Positions 26,318-34,627 of a stretch of 64,000 bases of DNA are shown one piece after another. The position numbers and the translations under genes were made by a program. Below the pieces are notes generated by a model. It saw only the letters and a program-made list of their open reading frames with translations. It did not search any database and had not been told where the DNA came from. Source of the DNA: Candidatus Methanoperedens sp. (GTDB lineage Archaea > Halobacteriota > Methanosarcinia > Methanosarcinales > Methanoperedenaceae); assembly GCA_028715885.1 (NCBI GenBank), contig JAQUQX010000003.1, positions 20,158 through 84,157 of the forward strand. Reading direction: 5' to 3'. Positions within the stretch are counted from its first letter, which is position 1; every line of letters starts with the position of its first letter.

Positions 26318-26908
26318 TCATTCGAACATTGCATCTATTCCCTGGTCGAGCGTCCAGTCAATAGCCCTGAAGAATGCCTCGATATAATCAGCCCGCTTCA
26401 GCCCGTAGTCAATCATATACGCATGCTCAAACACATCCATGACCAAAAGGGGACTTGCGCCGCATAAATGACCCGCATCATGCTCGTTGATCCAGACATT
26501 GAAAAGCCTGTCCGCCATTGCATCGTAGTAGAGCATCACCCATCCTATGCCGCGCATGGCTCCTGTCGCCTTGAAATCCTTTTCCCAGTTTTCGTATGAC
26601 CCGAAATCCGCAACAATCTTCTTGTAGAGATTCGTATTTTTATCGATTGGCTTGCCGCCCTTTACAATATTGCCGAAATAATACTCGTGCAGCCTCATGC
26701 CGTTCCACTCCCAGCCAAACCTGCGCTTGAGTTCTGCGTATTCCGGCGTACCTGTCTTTCCTTCTTTTTGCATCGCGTTCAGCGCATCAGCTAATTTGTT
26801 TGTGTTGGTTACATAGCCCTGGTATAGGGTGAAGTGGTTCTTCAGCATCTGGTCGCTGAGTCCCTGCGTTCCCAGTAATTTTTCAAAGTTTTTTGGTTCG
26901 TATGCCAT
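26318..26908 (-). CDS. sod: Fe/Mn superoxide dismutase
   Basis: 196-aa iron or manganese superoxide dismutase. Metal ligands are in MLKNHFTLYQGYV (His25), MRLHEYYFG and DVFEHAYMIDYG; NEHDAGHL adds a further His. The usual DxWEHAYY is DVFEHAYM here, so the Trp is Phe. Metal choice cannot be read from sequence. Protects the anaerobe from superoxide, near a desulforedoxin-like gene. Confidence 0.9.
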   Translation of the reverse strand: MAYEPKNFEKLLGTQGLSDQMLKNHFTLYQGYVTNTNKLADALNAMQKEGKTGTPEYAELKRRFGWEWNGMRLHEYYFGNIVKGGKPIDKNTNLYKKIVADFGSYENWEKDFKATGAMRGIGWVMLYYDAMADRLFNVWINEHDAGHLCGASPLLVMDVFEHAYMIDYGLKRADYIEAFFRAIDWTLDQGIDAMFE

Positions 26909-27141
26909 ATTTTAACACCCCTGTAAATTATGATGGCTTCAAACCTTTTTATACTTTATCACATCTGCCTGCCTGTGTGTAGTCCCGAAACCATTGAACT
27001 GGCAAGCAAAGATTTATATGCTGCAAATGACATTAATGTCTTCAATCGGTTGGCTTATTTAGCAACTATTAGAGGGTTATACCGTCTAAGGGCTGTCTTT
27101 TTTAGGTTAATTGGTTTATAAAATAAAGGAAAGAAATATAA

Positions 27142-27333
27142 ATGGATAATGACAGAAGAGGCGGTTTCCGCGGCGGTGGCGGCAGAGGTTTCAGACCCAG
27201 CGGACCAAGAGAAATGCACAAAGCAACTTGTGCTGACTGCAAACAGGAAACAGAGGTACCTTTTGTACCATCTGGTGACAGACCCGTTTATTGCAGGGAA
27301 TGTTACGCAAAGCATAAACCAGCGAGATATTAA
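27142..27333 (+). CDS. RGG/zinc protein, tandem copy 1 (CxxC-x17-CxxC)
   Basis: 63 aa: N-terminal Arg/Gly-rich RGG-like region (RRGGFRGGGGRGFRPSG) and two CxxC knuckles 17 residues apart (CADC, CREC). Probably a small nucleic acid-binding zinc protein. Identical in protein sequence to copy 2. Repeated with a period of 231 nt, spacer included. Confidence 0.88.
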   Translation: MDNDRRGGFRGGGGRGFRPSGPREMHKATCADCKQETEVPFVPSGDRPVYCRECYAKHKPARY

Positions 27334-27372
27334 ACTATTTTTAGTAAAATAGTTAAAAAAAAGGTGAATTAA

Positions 27373-27564
27373 ATGGACAACGATAGAAGAGGCGGCTTCC
27401 GCGGCGGAGGCGGCAGAGGTTTCAGACCCAGCGGACCAAGAGAAATGCACAAAGCAACTTGTGCTGACTGCAAACAGGAAACAGAGGTACCTTTTGTGCC
27501 ATCTGGTGACAGACCCGTTTATTGCAGGGAATGTTACGCAAAGCATAAACCAGCGAGATATTAA
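27373..27564 (+). CDS. RGG/zinc protein, tandem copy 2 (CxxC-x17-CxxC)
   Basis: Same 63-aa protein as copy 1; only scattered silent nucleotide differences, mainly near the start. GGTGA ribosome binding site. The spacers after copies 1 and 2 carry the same hairpin (AACTATTTT/AAAATAGTT), which may separate or stabilise the mRNA segments. Confidence 0.88.
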   Translation: MDNDRRGGFRGGGGRGFRPSGPREMHKATCADCKQETEVPFVPSGDRPVYCRECYAKHKPARY

Positions 27565-27603
27565 ACTATTTTTAGTAAAATAGTTAAAAAAAAGGTGAAT
27601 TGA

Positions 27604-27801
27604 ATGGACAACGATAGAAGGGGCGGCTTCCGCGGAGGCGGTGGCGGCAGAGGTGCCTTCAGACCCAGCGGACCAAGAGAAATGCACAAAGCAACTTGTG
27701 CTGATTGTGGTCAGGAAACTGAAGTGCCATTTGTACCCTCGGGCAACAGACCTGTATATTGCAGGGAATGCTACCAGAATCATAAACCGAAAAGATTTTA
27801 A
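27604..27801 (+). CDS. RGG/zinc protein, tandem copy 3 (CxxC-x17-CxxC)
   Basis: 65 aa, more diverged: the Gly-rich region has an extra Gly and an Ala (GGGGGRGAFRPSG), the first knuckle reads CADCGQE and the tail is YQNHKPKRF. Keeps the same spacing of zinc cysteines. It shares its upstream spacer with copy 2. Confidence 0.87.
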   Translation: MDNDRRGGFRGGGGGRGAFRPSGPREMHKATCADCGQETEVPFVPSGNRPVYCRECYQNHKPKRF

Positions 27802-28291
27802 AAATATTTTCAAATAATAGTTTATAGAATTTTTAATTATAGAGCATTGTTTTTTTATTGCTCACTTTTTTTATATAATTGTTTACAGTTAATCTATTAA
27901 TTAAAGAAATACAAAATCTGCAAATGCATCACCTTCTACATGGAACTGCGCCGCTGCTTCGCATCGGTGTTGCCTATCGCCTTATGGATGCGCGAGAAGG
28001 ATGCAGTAACGGACTCCGTTTTGAAAAAACGGAGCATCGGCGTGGATGCTCATGGGTTTGAAATTTCCATCGATTCGCTGATTTCAGTTTTTCAATTCGG
28101 CGCAGATATACAAATCGAAGTGGATTCAACGTTGTCCTCGACGTTTGTTAAATATCTTCAAACAGCGTGTTATCTACCGTTGCAGGCAATTTAAAAATGA
28201 AACATGTCCTATTTACTTTTTCCCATGAAAACTTAAACCTATACCTTCAGGCATTGCGGTTTTTCATGTTTTATGCTGTGCCCAAGGCTCA
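27802..28291. other. 490-nt region without a clear gene
   Basis: Lies between the third RGG gene and the hypothetical gene at 28292. The first 100 nt are very AT-rich. A plus-strand frame at 27940-28194 (84 codons, MELRRCFASVLPIALW...) has mixed codon use but no ribosome binding site and no family I recognise. It may be a gene remnant. The rest shows nothing notable. Confidence 0.4.
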
Positions 28292-29458
28292 TCAAAGTTT
28301 CATATTCTTACTTTGTTTCTGGTCTTTTATAGTCTCAGCAACAAGCTTAAAGCAAAGAAACTTAAGTATACCTCTGTCAGCATCTGCTATTAGCTTTGAG
28401 AAGTTTTCCCCTCTGTAACCAAACACGGTTAGGAACTTAACCACTGACAAAAAGAGAGAAAAATCTCTTGGAAGTCCAGTATATGAGTGTAAACCTTTAT
28501 CGGCTGCTGCCTGAGATGCTTCTTCTGCTTGTCTTTTTTGTATCCTTTCCCAAGCTATATTCCAATCTCCTAAGTTACGAATATCTTTTTTCCATTTTTC
28601 TTCTTCTGTAGATATTTTTTCATCCTCATCTCTAGTAAATGCATAAGCAAACATATTTATGGATGCTGCTGTAAATGGTTCTTGTTTGGAATTTGCCTTG
28701 AAATATTCAAAAATACCTACCCAAAACGTGTGCCAGAAATCTGGCCCTATAAGTAACAAAAATTTGTCAAGTTCGATTTCTTCATTCGGTATTATATTCC
28801 TAAACAACGCCCCTGTAGCAAAGAATGTTTCGAGTTCTAGTTTTCCATGACTAATTTGAACATGATCATAAGGCGGAAGTATTTCTTTATCAATTAAACT
28901 TGAATATAACGATAGCCTCTGGCTCTCAAATAATTTGCCTTGCTTATTAAGCTCAAATGATTTATCAGTAAATCCCATACTTATGATACCCAATCTCAGC
29001 ACAAATTCATTCTCTGTTTCATCTTCTAACCTTCCCAAAAATATTGGATTATCCGTCAATAACTTTTCTCTGAATTCTTTTTTTAGGATACTTATCGCCT
29101 TATTATGAGCTTCAAGACCAATTATAATATTTTTGACACCAAATAAAATTGGCAATCCTGCAACATCTACAGATGAGGTAACTTCGTTTAGTGTGCAACC
29201 CCCCATCATTTTAAGCTCCTCGTATGTCTTCTGCGCTACTTCTTTACCTTCTTGTTCAAAAATTCTATCCAAGAAGCAGTTCATGCCATATTCAAATTCT
29301 TCTGGGAGGATATTCTTTTTCCGATATTCATAAAAGGGATCACCGCCGTGATTTTTATCTTTTTCCACAGTCTTTCTTAACGCCTCAGAAACTTCTTTTT
29401 CTCTGACTTGAACTGGGACTTTGGATTTAGGTTTTCTGAACCAATCTAATAACCCCAT
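28292..29458 (-). CDS. hypothetical protein, 388 aa
   Basis: Soluble, mostly helical protein starting MGLLDWFRKPKSK. No motif I recognise. Trp/Phe-rich segment DFWHTFWVGIFEYFK near residue 245 and a charged Ala/Gln region at about 310-325. A good ribosome binding site (GGAGG) precedes the ATG. AT-rich relative to the core genes, and adjacent to an insertion sequence remnant, so it may be an accessory gene. Confidence 0.6.
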   Translation of the reverse strand: MGLLDWFRKPKSKVPVQVREKEVSEALRKTVEKDKNHGGDPFYEYRKKNILPEEFEYGMNCFLDRIFEQEGKEVAQKTYEELKMMGGCTLNEVTSSVDVAGLPILFGVKNIIIGLEAHNKAISILKKEFREKLLTDNPIFLGRLEDETENEFVLRLGIISMGFTDKSFELNKQGKLFESQRLSLYSSLIDKEILPPYDHVQISHGKLELETFFATGALFRNIIPNEEIELDKFLLLIGPDFWHTFWVGIFEYFKANSKQEPFTAASINMFAYAFTRDEDEKISTEEEKWKKDIRNLGDWNIAWERIQKRQAEEASQAAADKGLHSYTGLPRDFSLFLSVVKFLTVFGYRGENFSKLIADADRGILKFLCFKLVAETIKDQKQSKNMKL

Positions 29459-29472
29459 ATTTCTTCCTCCTA

Positions 29473-29646
29473 TTATTCTCTCTGCCCGCTATTGCTACTA
29501 ACTCTTTCATTTACTCGATTCGTATATACTTCCTTTTGCCTGAATGCCAATCCATTATCATCAAATATACCTCGCAATAAGTTATCCGAAGGATTTTTTA
29601 ATCTGTTTAAATCTTTAGCACTCGCATATGTATAACAGTTTCTCAT
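29473..29646 (-). CDS. possible small protein, 57 aa
   Basis: Frame MRNCYTYASAKDLNRL... to SNSGQRE, ending 15 nt before the 388-aa gene on the same strand. Codon use is like that neighbour. No clear ribosome binding site, no family known. Could be the first gene of a two-gene operon, or the tail of a decayed one. Confidence 0.35.
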   Translation of the reverse strand: MRNCYTYASAKDLNRLKNPSDNLLRGIFDDNGLAFRQKEVYTNRVNERVSSNSGQRE

Positions 29647-29781
29647 TCGAGTAGATGTAAGCCTTAATCGTTTTTGGATGCATTTTCTTGATGAGCGCCT
29701 ATTTTTATCGCTTGAAAAAGATTATTCTTAACTCTTATCGCCTTATAGAAGCATGAAAAACATATCGTTGCAGTCACCATA

Positions 29782-29804
29782 CCCCGTACTTAATGATACA
29801 TGGG
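29782..29804. repeat. imperfect palindrome beyond the 3' end of the transposase
   Basis: CCCCGTACTTAATGATACATGGG: arms CCC/GGG and GTA/TAC. It has the position expected of an IS200-type right-end hairpin, 32 nt past the transposase frame, and resembles the dispersed CCCCGTATTTAAATACGGGG palindrome. Confidence 0.45.
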
Positions 29805-29835
29805 ATTGTTAGCGTTTTTTGCCTATAAAGCTTTT

Positions 29836-30252
29836 TCAACAGACGAAATTTTGCGTGGAAATTTATTTCTCCACAATTTCCCAACCCTGTCCGACTGAAC
29901 CGTGATAACAGCCTGAAGCCCATAGATGATCATCGCACCATTCGCGAAGATGCGGGAACTCCTGTCTCAAGAGCCTGCTTGACCGTCCTTTGAGTTTCTT
30001 GGCGATAAAGCTCAAAGAATACTTCGGAGGATACTGGAAAAACAAATGCACATGGTCAACATTCACAGCAATTTCTATGATTTTGAGACCCATTTCCGCG
30101 CATGTTCCCCTGATGATTCCCTCTGTAACAAAGGCAACCTCGCCGGTCAGGATTTTCCCGCGATATTTCGGGGTTATCACAAGGTGGTCGGTAAGCAGGG
30201 AAACCGTATGCCTGTCGTGCCGAAGCTCTTTCCGCTTTCCCATTATATCCAT
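29836..30252 (-). pseudogene. tnpA: IS200/IS605-type TnpA transposase with stop at the catalytic tyrosine
   Basis: Y1 HUH single-strand transposase. The HUH motif VDHVHLFFQ and family segments LLTDHLVITPKYRGK, PPKYSLSFIAKKLKGRSSRLL and HLWASGCYHGSVG are intact. The frame stops with TAA at 29863-29865 after EIVEK, exactly where relatives have the catalytic Tyr (VxxYIxxQ); reading on gives ISTQNFVC before the next stop. I start it at ATG 30252 (MDIMGKRKELRHDRH); the open frame upstream is unrelated. No tnpB nearby. Inactive unless rescued in trans. Confidence 0.85.
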
Positions 30253-30361
30253 AGCCAATACTTCAAGGTCTATACTTAAAAACCTCTGGTAAGCGGAGCG
30301 AAAGTAATCTGTCTTTGAAAAAAAGAGTTTTTGTAAAAAATAAAAAATTTGCAGATAAAAC

Positions 30362-30646
30362 TTAATCCAGTTTTTCCACACCAGTCTTCTTGACAAACGG
30401 CTTATTAATCTTATCCGGCATCCATTTAGGCTTGTTCTTGGGCGCGTTCACAGTTTCCTTCCAGCCCTTGAATATATGCACTTTCTTTGTCCCGCGCTCC
30501 CTCAGTCTTATCTCAACAGGCTTGCTCTTTGTCCCGCCGATGCGGTTTGCCGCTTTAAGCGCAGCCTGTCTTGGCTGGCGTCCTGTGAAAACACTGGTCT
30601 CGCTTCCGTTTTTCTCCTGTAAAACAAAATTTTTGGTTTCTGACAT
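30362..30646 (-). CDS. chromosomal protein MC1
   Basis: 94-aa monomeric DNA-bending chromatin protein found in Methanosarcinales and haloarchaea. Nearly the full family consensus is present: KNFVLQEKNGSETSVFTG, PRQAALKAANRIGGT, RLRERGTKKVHIFKGWKE and PKWMPDKINKP. ATG 30646 is chosen because GGAGA lies upstream and MSETKNF is the usual N-terminus. Confidence 0.95.
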   Translation of the reverse strand: MSETKNFVLQEKNGSETSVFTGRQPRQAALKAANRIGGTKSKPVEIRLRERGTKKVHIFKGWKETVNAPKNKPKWMPDKINKPFVKKTGVEKLD

Positions 30647-30771
30647 ATTCAACAATCTCCTCGCAGCTTTGTGTGCTGCATCACCTGATATGCATTATAC
30701 GCTCATAAAACTAATTCGCATAAATAAACATGAAAGAATATACGGCTTCTATTTCAAAATGATTGAAGACC

Positions 30772-31647
30772 TTACTTTTGCGCCTGAATCTTGGCAGCCA
30801 GAAGCGTATGTTCCATCAGGATGGCTATCGTCATAGGTCCCACGCCCCCCGGCACTGGTGATATTAACTTAACCTTCGGTAAAACATCGTCGAAATCCAC
30901 GTCCCCATACACCCTCTCATCCTGCCACGTTATGCCTACATCGAACACGATTGCACCATCTTTAACCATGTCGGCTTTAATCAGTCCGCGCACGCCTGTG
31001 GCAACTATGAGAATATCCGCCTCTTTTGTGTTGCTTTTGAGGTCTTTAGTAAAAACATGGCACACTTTTACGGTGGCGTTCCTGTTTAAGAGCATAACAG
31101 CCGCCGGCTTTCCCACCACATTGCTGTGACCAACAACCACCACTTCCTTTCCCTGCGGGTCGATATTGAATTCTTCCAGGGCGCGGATAATACCTTTGGG
31201 CGTGCAGGGCACAAAACCTTCGCGTCCGATAAACATTTTACCCATGTTGAGCGGGTTGAAGCCGTCCACGTCTTTTTCAGGCGCGATGCGCGTCATCACA
31301 TCACGTTCATCAATGTGTTTCGGGATAGGCAACTGCACGAGTATCCCGTGTATCTCCTTGCGGCTGTTCAGGGTATCTATCAGCCGGATTATCTCTTCCT
31401 GTTTTGTTTCCTGAGGGAATTTGTGGTCTTCTGATATGATGCCCACGCGTTTGCATGCCCAGTGCTTGAGCTTGACATACAGTTTCGAGGGGGGGTGTTC
31501 TCCCACAAGTATCGTGGCAAGAGCGGGTTTAATGCCGCGCTCTTTTATAAATTCTTCAACCTCTTTCTTGACTTTCGCTTCTATCCCCTGTGCTATTTTT
31601 CTCCCGTCAATAACACGGGGGTCTGTGACCTCGGGAAGTGGCTCCAT
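30772..31647 (-). CDS. folD: methylene-tetrahydrofolate dehydrogenase/cyclohydrolase
   Basis: Bifunctional enzyme interconverting methylene-, methenyl- and formyl-tetrahydrofolate. 291 aa. Catalytic region SKLYVKLKHWACKRVGI and QLPIPKHIDE, NADP-binding GHSNVVGKPAAVMLL, and C-terminal PVPGGVGPMTIAILMEHTL. Last gene of purN-glyA-folD, a folate one-carbon set that supplies formyl groups for purine synthesis, separate from the H4MPT pathway of methane metabolism. Confidence 0.95.
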   Translation of the reverse strand: MEPLPEVTDPRVIDGRKIAQGIEAKVKKEVEEFIKERGIKPALATILVGEHPPSKLYVKLKHWACKRVGIISEDHKFPQETKQEEIIRLIDTLNSRKEIHGILVQLPIPKHIDERDVMTRIAPEKDVDGFNPLNMGKMFIGREGFVPCTPKGIIRALEEFNIDPQGKEVVVVGHSNVVGKPAAVMLLNRNATVKVCHVFTKDLKSNTKEADILIVATGVRGLIKADMVKDGAIVFDVGITWQDERVYGDVDFDDVLPKVKLISPVPGGVGPMTIAILMEHTLLAAKIQAQK

Positions 31648-31656
31648 CAGATAACC

Positions 31657-32892
31657 TCACTCGTATGGAATCGGGAACTGACCGCAAAGGTCAAGGACTG
31701 TTCTCTTTACTTCTTTTAATTTTTCAGCATCATTCATATTATGAAGGATTTCATTAATTGCCCAGGCGATAGTCACCATTTCTTTTTCTTTCATTCCCCG
31801 CGTGGTCGCTGCCGGCGTGCCAATCCTTATACCGCTTGTGATAAAAGGACTTCTTGTTTCAAAAGGTATGGTATTTTTATTCAAAATGATGCCAGCCTCG
31901 CCAAGCCTTGCCTCGGCGTCCTTGCCTGTAATGTCAACAGGTGTAAGGTCAACCAGCATCAGGTGGTTGTCCGTTCCGCCTGATACGAGTTCGTTGTCCC
32001 TTGATATCAATTCAGACGCTATCTTCTTTGCATTCGCTACTATCTGCTTCTGGTACTCATTAAAATCCTTATTCATCGCCTCTTTGAACGCAACGGCTTT
32101 TGCGGCAATGACGTGCATGAGTGGACCTCCCTGTATTCCCGGGAAAACAGTCTTATCTATCTCTTTTGCGTATTCCGATTTGCACATTATCATACCTCCG
32201 CGCGGACCTCTGAGCGTCTTGTGCGTGGTCGTGGTGACAAAATCGGCGTAAGGCACGGGGTCACAGTGTATCCCTGCTACAACCAGCCCTGCGATGTGCG
32301 CTATGTCAGCCAGCAATAACGCATCCACCTCGTCAGCTATTTTGCGGAGACGCTTGAAATCAAGCTCTCGCGGATATGCACTTGCACCAGACACGATAAG
32401 ATTGGGTTTGTGTTTCCTGGCAAGTTCTGACAGGACGTCATAATCTATGGTCTTTGTTTCCCTTGATACCCCGTAGGGCACGATATTGAACAACTTTCCT
32501 GAAAAATTCACAGGACTGCCATGGGAAAGATGCCCGCCGTGCGATAAATCCATGCTCATTATAGTGTCCCCGTACTTGAGCATCGCAAAGTACACTGCCA
32601 TGTTCGCCTGCGAGCCAGAATGGGGCTGCACATTGACGTGCTCGGCTTTGAAAAGTTTCTTGGCTCTCTCTATCGCGAGGTTCTCAGCCGCGTCCACGAA
32701 CTCGCACCCGCCATAGTACCTTTTACCCGGATAGCCCTCTGCGTATTTATTCGTCATTACAGAGCCCTGCGCCTGGAGCACGGCACGGCTTGCATAGTTC
32801 TCGGATGCTATGAGGTTCAGCTTGTTCCTCTGTCTTTCGACTTCATGTCTCATTATTTCGTAAATTTCAGGGTCGACTGTTTTTAATGGCAT
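31657..32892 (-). CDS. glyA: serine hydroxymethyltransferase
   Basis: PLP enzyme making glycine and methylene-folate from serine. 411 aa. PLP lysine in [16 protein letters not shown], substrate loop [19 protein letters not shown] and [12 protein letters not shown] are clear. Lies 9 nt upstream of folD and 13 nt downstream of purN. Confidence 0.95.
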   Translation of the reverse strand: MPLKTVDPEIYEIMRHEVERQRNKLNLIASENYASRAVLQAQGSVMTNKYAEGYPGKRYYGGCEFVDAAENLAIERAKKLFKAEHVNVQPHSGSQANMAVYFAMLKYGDTIMSMDLSHGGHLSHGSPVNFSGKLFNIVPYGVSRETKTIDYDVLSELARKHKPNLIVSGASAYPRELDFKRLRKIADEVDALLLADIAHIAGLVVAGIHCDPVPYADFVTTTTHKTLRGPRGGMIMCKSEYAKEIDKTVFPGIQGGPLMHVIAAKAVAFKEAMNKDFNEYQKQIVANAKKIASELISRDNELVSGGTDNHLMLVDLTPVDITGKDAEARLGEAGIILNKNTIPFETRSPFITSGIRIGTPAATTRGMKEKEMVTIAWAINEILHNMNDAEKLKEVKRTVLDLCGQFPIPYE

Positions 32893-32905
32893 AATGATTC
32901 CTTTT

Positions 32906-33514
32906 CTATGATTTTATGACTTTCACTTTCCGTCCTTCAATGCGTAATCTGTTTTCCACAAACAATTTCACGGCTTCGGGATAAATCTTGTGTTCCTGTT
33001 CAAGTATCCTGTCTGCAAGCGTCTCATCGGTGTCGTCCTCTTTCACTTCCACGCATCTTTGCAGGATAATGGGGCCGCAGTCAAGTATTTCATCCACGAA
33101 ATGCACAGTGCATCCTGCGACTTTTACGCCGTGGTCAAACGCCTGTTTCTGCGCGTGAAGACCGGTGAAAGCCGGAAGAAGCGCCGGATGTATGTTAAGT
33201 ATGCGGTTTTTATACGCTTCGAGCAGTGTTTTCCCGAGTATTCTCATGTACCCTGCAAGCAGCACAAGTTTAATATTGTGTGTTTTTAGAACCCCGAGAA
33301 TTTCCTTCTCGTATAATTCCTTTGATGCGAATTTTTTAGGATTAACAAAAATAGCCTCAATTCCGTGTTTTTTTGCGCGCGTAAGCGCATACGCATCCCC
33401 GACGTCGCTTATAACTACGGCAATCCGCGATTTCAAATACCCGCTCTCAATGCTATCTATGATTGCCTGAAGATTTGAGCCTCTTCCCGAAACAAGCACT
33501 GCTATATTGGTCAC
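32906..33514 (-). CDS. purN: phosphoribosylglycinamide formyltransferase
   Basis: Formyl-folate-dependent third step of purine synthesis. 202 aa; [11 protein letters not shown] at the N-terminus and the active site [39 protein letters not shown] with Asn, His and Asp catalytic residues. First gene of the purN-glyA-folD operon. Confidence 0.95.
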   Translation of the reverse strand: MTNIAVLVSGRGSNLQAIIDSIESGYLKSRIAVVISDVGDAYALTRAKKHGIEAIFVNPKKFASKELYEKEILGVLKTHNIKLVLLAGYMRILGKTLLEAYKNRILNIHPALLPAFTGLHAQKQAFDHGVKVAGCTVHFVDEILDCGPIILQRCVEVKEDDTDETLADRILEQEHKIYPEAVKLFVENRLRIEGRKVKVIKS

Positions 33515-33554
33515 GGGGGGCTCTTATGCCGTCTGGAATATAATAGGTTTTGGT

Positions 33555-33716
33555 TTACCGGCGTTTGTAAAATTCGGTTAATAAGTCGTTCGTGTTGTTG
33601 ATTTGCGCTTTTGCCATCCCCACAGGGCAGTCTGGCTGGTGTTTATCGCCACATTTTAAGCATGCAGTATCAAGAGCGCGTAAATAATCAATTTGTGATG
33701 GAAAATGTTCGGTCAA
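33555..33716 (-). CDS. small cysteine-containing protein
   Basis: 53-aa frame (start TTG at 33716) with GAGGTGA 5 nt upstream. Sequence: TEHFPSQIDYLRALDTA, then ALDTACLKCGDKHQPDCPVG with three Cys and one His that could bind a metal, then MAKAQINNTNDLLTEF and a basic end. It precedes purN on the same strand by 40 nt and could be the first gene of that operon. No family recognised. Confidence 0.5.
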   Translation of the reverse strand: MTEHFPSQIDYLRALDTACLKCGDKHQPDCPVGMAKAQINNTNDLLTEFYKRR

Positions 33717-33842
33717 ACATCTCACCTCTGTGTATAGGGTACAACGTGAAAAAGAATAAAGCTTTTGTTATGCAGGATTTTGGAATTACCGTAATAAACT
33801 CGTAAGATTTAATACATCCCTGTTGCATTAAGTTGAGTGGAC

Positions 33843-34151
33843 ATGCCGGAACTTAAAAGCGACGAATATAAATTATCTGCTATAAACCCGAAGAACGAAG
33901 TCATAGATGTCGTGGTGTGCAAATGCGGGCATTGCAATGAAATCGTCCCAAAGGTGGGAACATGCCCGGACTGCAACACTGTATATGAACATAAAAATAC
34001 CGTTGAGAACCCGGAATCGGGCTTTATCCATTTCATTTATGAATGTTCAGGCTGCCCGCCCGCAAAAAGGAAAGCCCAGAAAATAATCAAGATAAATGAC
34101 GGTAATGAAAACAAAAAGTCAAGGGAAGATTTGATAAAGAGCTTCTTTTAA
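33843..34151 (+). CDS. zinc-ribbon hypothetical protein
   Basis: 102 aa. Cysteines in VVVCKCGHCNEIV, GTCPDCNTVYEH and ECSGCPPAKRK indicate a rubredoxin-like zinc site. The C-terminus is Lys/Asn-rich. The first ATG is used; a GTG two codons earlier is possible. Converges with the PIN-like gene, stops overlapping by 4 nt. Function unknown. Confidence 0.65.
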   Translation: MPELKSDEYKLSAINPKNEVIDVVVCKCGHCNEIVPKVGTCPDCNTVYEHKNTVENPESGFIHFIYECSGCPPAKRKAQKIIKINDGNENKKSREDLIKSFF

Positions 34152-34627
34152 GTTTCGGTTACAAATTTAATCGCATCCTTCGGGTGCACTGCCTCTACTC
34201 CATTCTGTTTTAGAGATTCATGAGCATTTACTGCTTCTCTAAAATCCCTATCAAGCGTTACGATTTTTGCTGAGAATTGATTTGCACATCTGGCGAGATA
34301 AAGGTCTTTACGCGGAATTCTCTCGTCATCAGTAAATTGCCCGCCGTTAGAAAAATCTCTTGTTATTTTCTCTGATGTATGGACTATATTCTGTATCAGG
34401 AGATCAATTTCAGGCAATACAGGTTCTGTTTTAGATATTTTTCCCAATTTAATCTGGATAGTTTTTTCAAAACGCTTATTACATTTTTTATCAAGGCATA
34501 TTTTATGACAATTCTGTAGTAGATAAGCAAGAAATCTTGCTGAGCTTGTATCCTTTTTGTCATATTCATCCACACCTCTTATGGCGCAGTAAAAAATGTT
34601 CTCATCAACGACGAATTTATATTTCAT
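34148..34627 (-). CDS. PIN-like nuclease domain protein
   Basis: 159 aa. Start KYKFVVDENIFYCAI and end ARCANQFSAKIVTLDRDFREAV give the order of acidic residues expected of a PIN-like nuclease (Asp8, Glu9, Asp in DLYLARCA, Asp in TLDRDF). It overlaps the AAA ATPase gene by 4 nt, so both proteins are made together. Possible effector of a two-gene defence module. Confidence 0.65.
   Translation of the reverse strand: MKYKFVVDENIFYCAIRGVDEYDKKDTSSARFLAYLLQNCHKICLDKKCNKRFEKTIQIKLGKISKTEPVLPEIDLLIQNIVHTSEKITRDFSNGGQFTDDERIPRKDLYLARCANQFSAKIVTLDRDFREAVNAHESLKQNGVEAVHPKDAIKFVTET

Noticed and set aside
27055..27813. 252-codon frame antisense to the three RGG genes
   Set aside because: It is a repeated shadow of the tandem genes; its apparent repeats come from the 231-nt period, and it lacks a start context.
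30253..30396. N-terminal extension of the transposase
   Set aside because: Overlaps the MC1 gene on the same strand and lacks TnpA features; the family start is near 30252.
33611..33805. 64-codon plus-strand frame between purN and the zinc-ribbon gene
   Set aside because: No ribosome binding site, antisense to a better supported small gene at 33555-33716.
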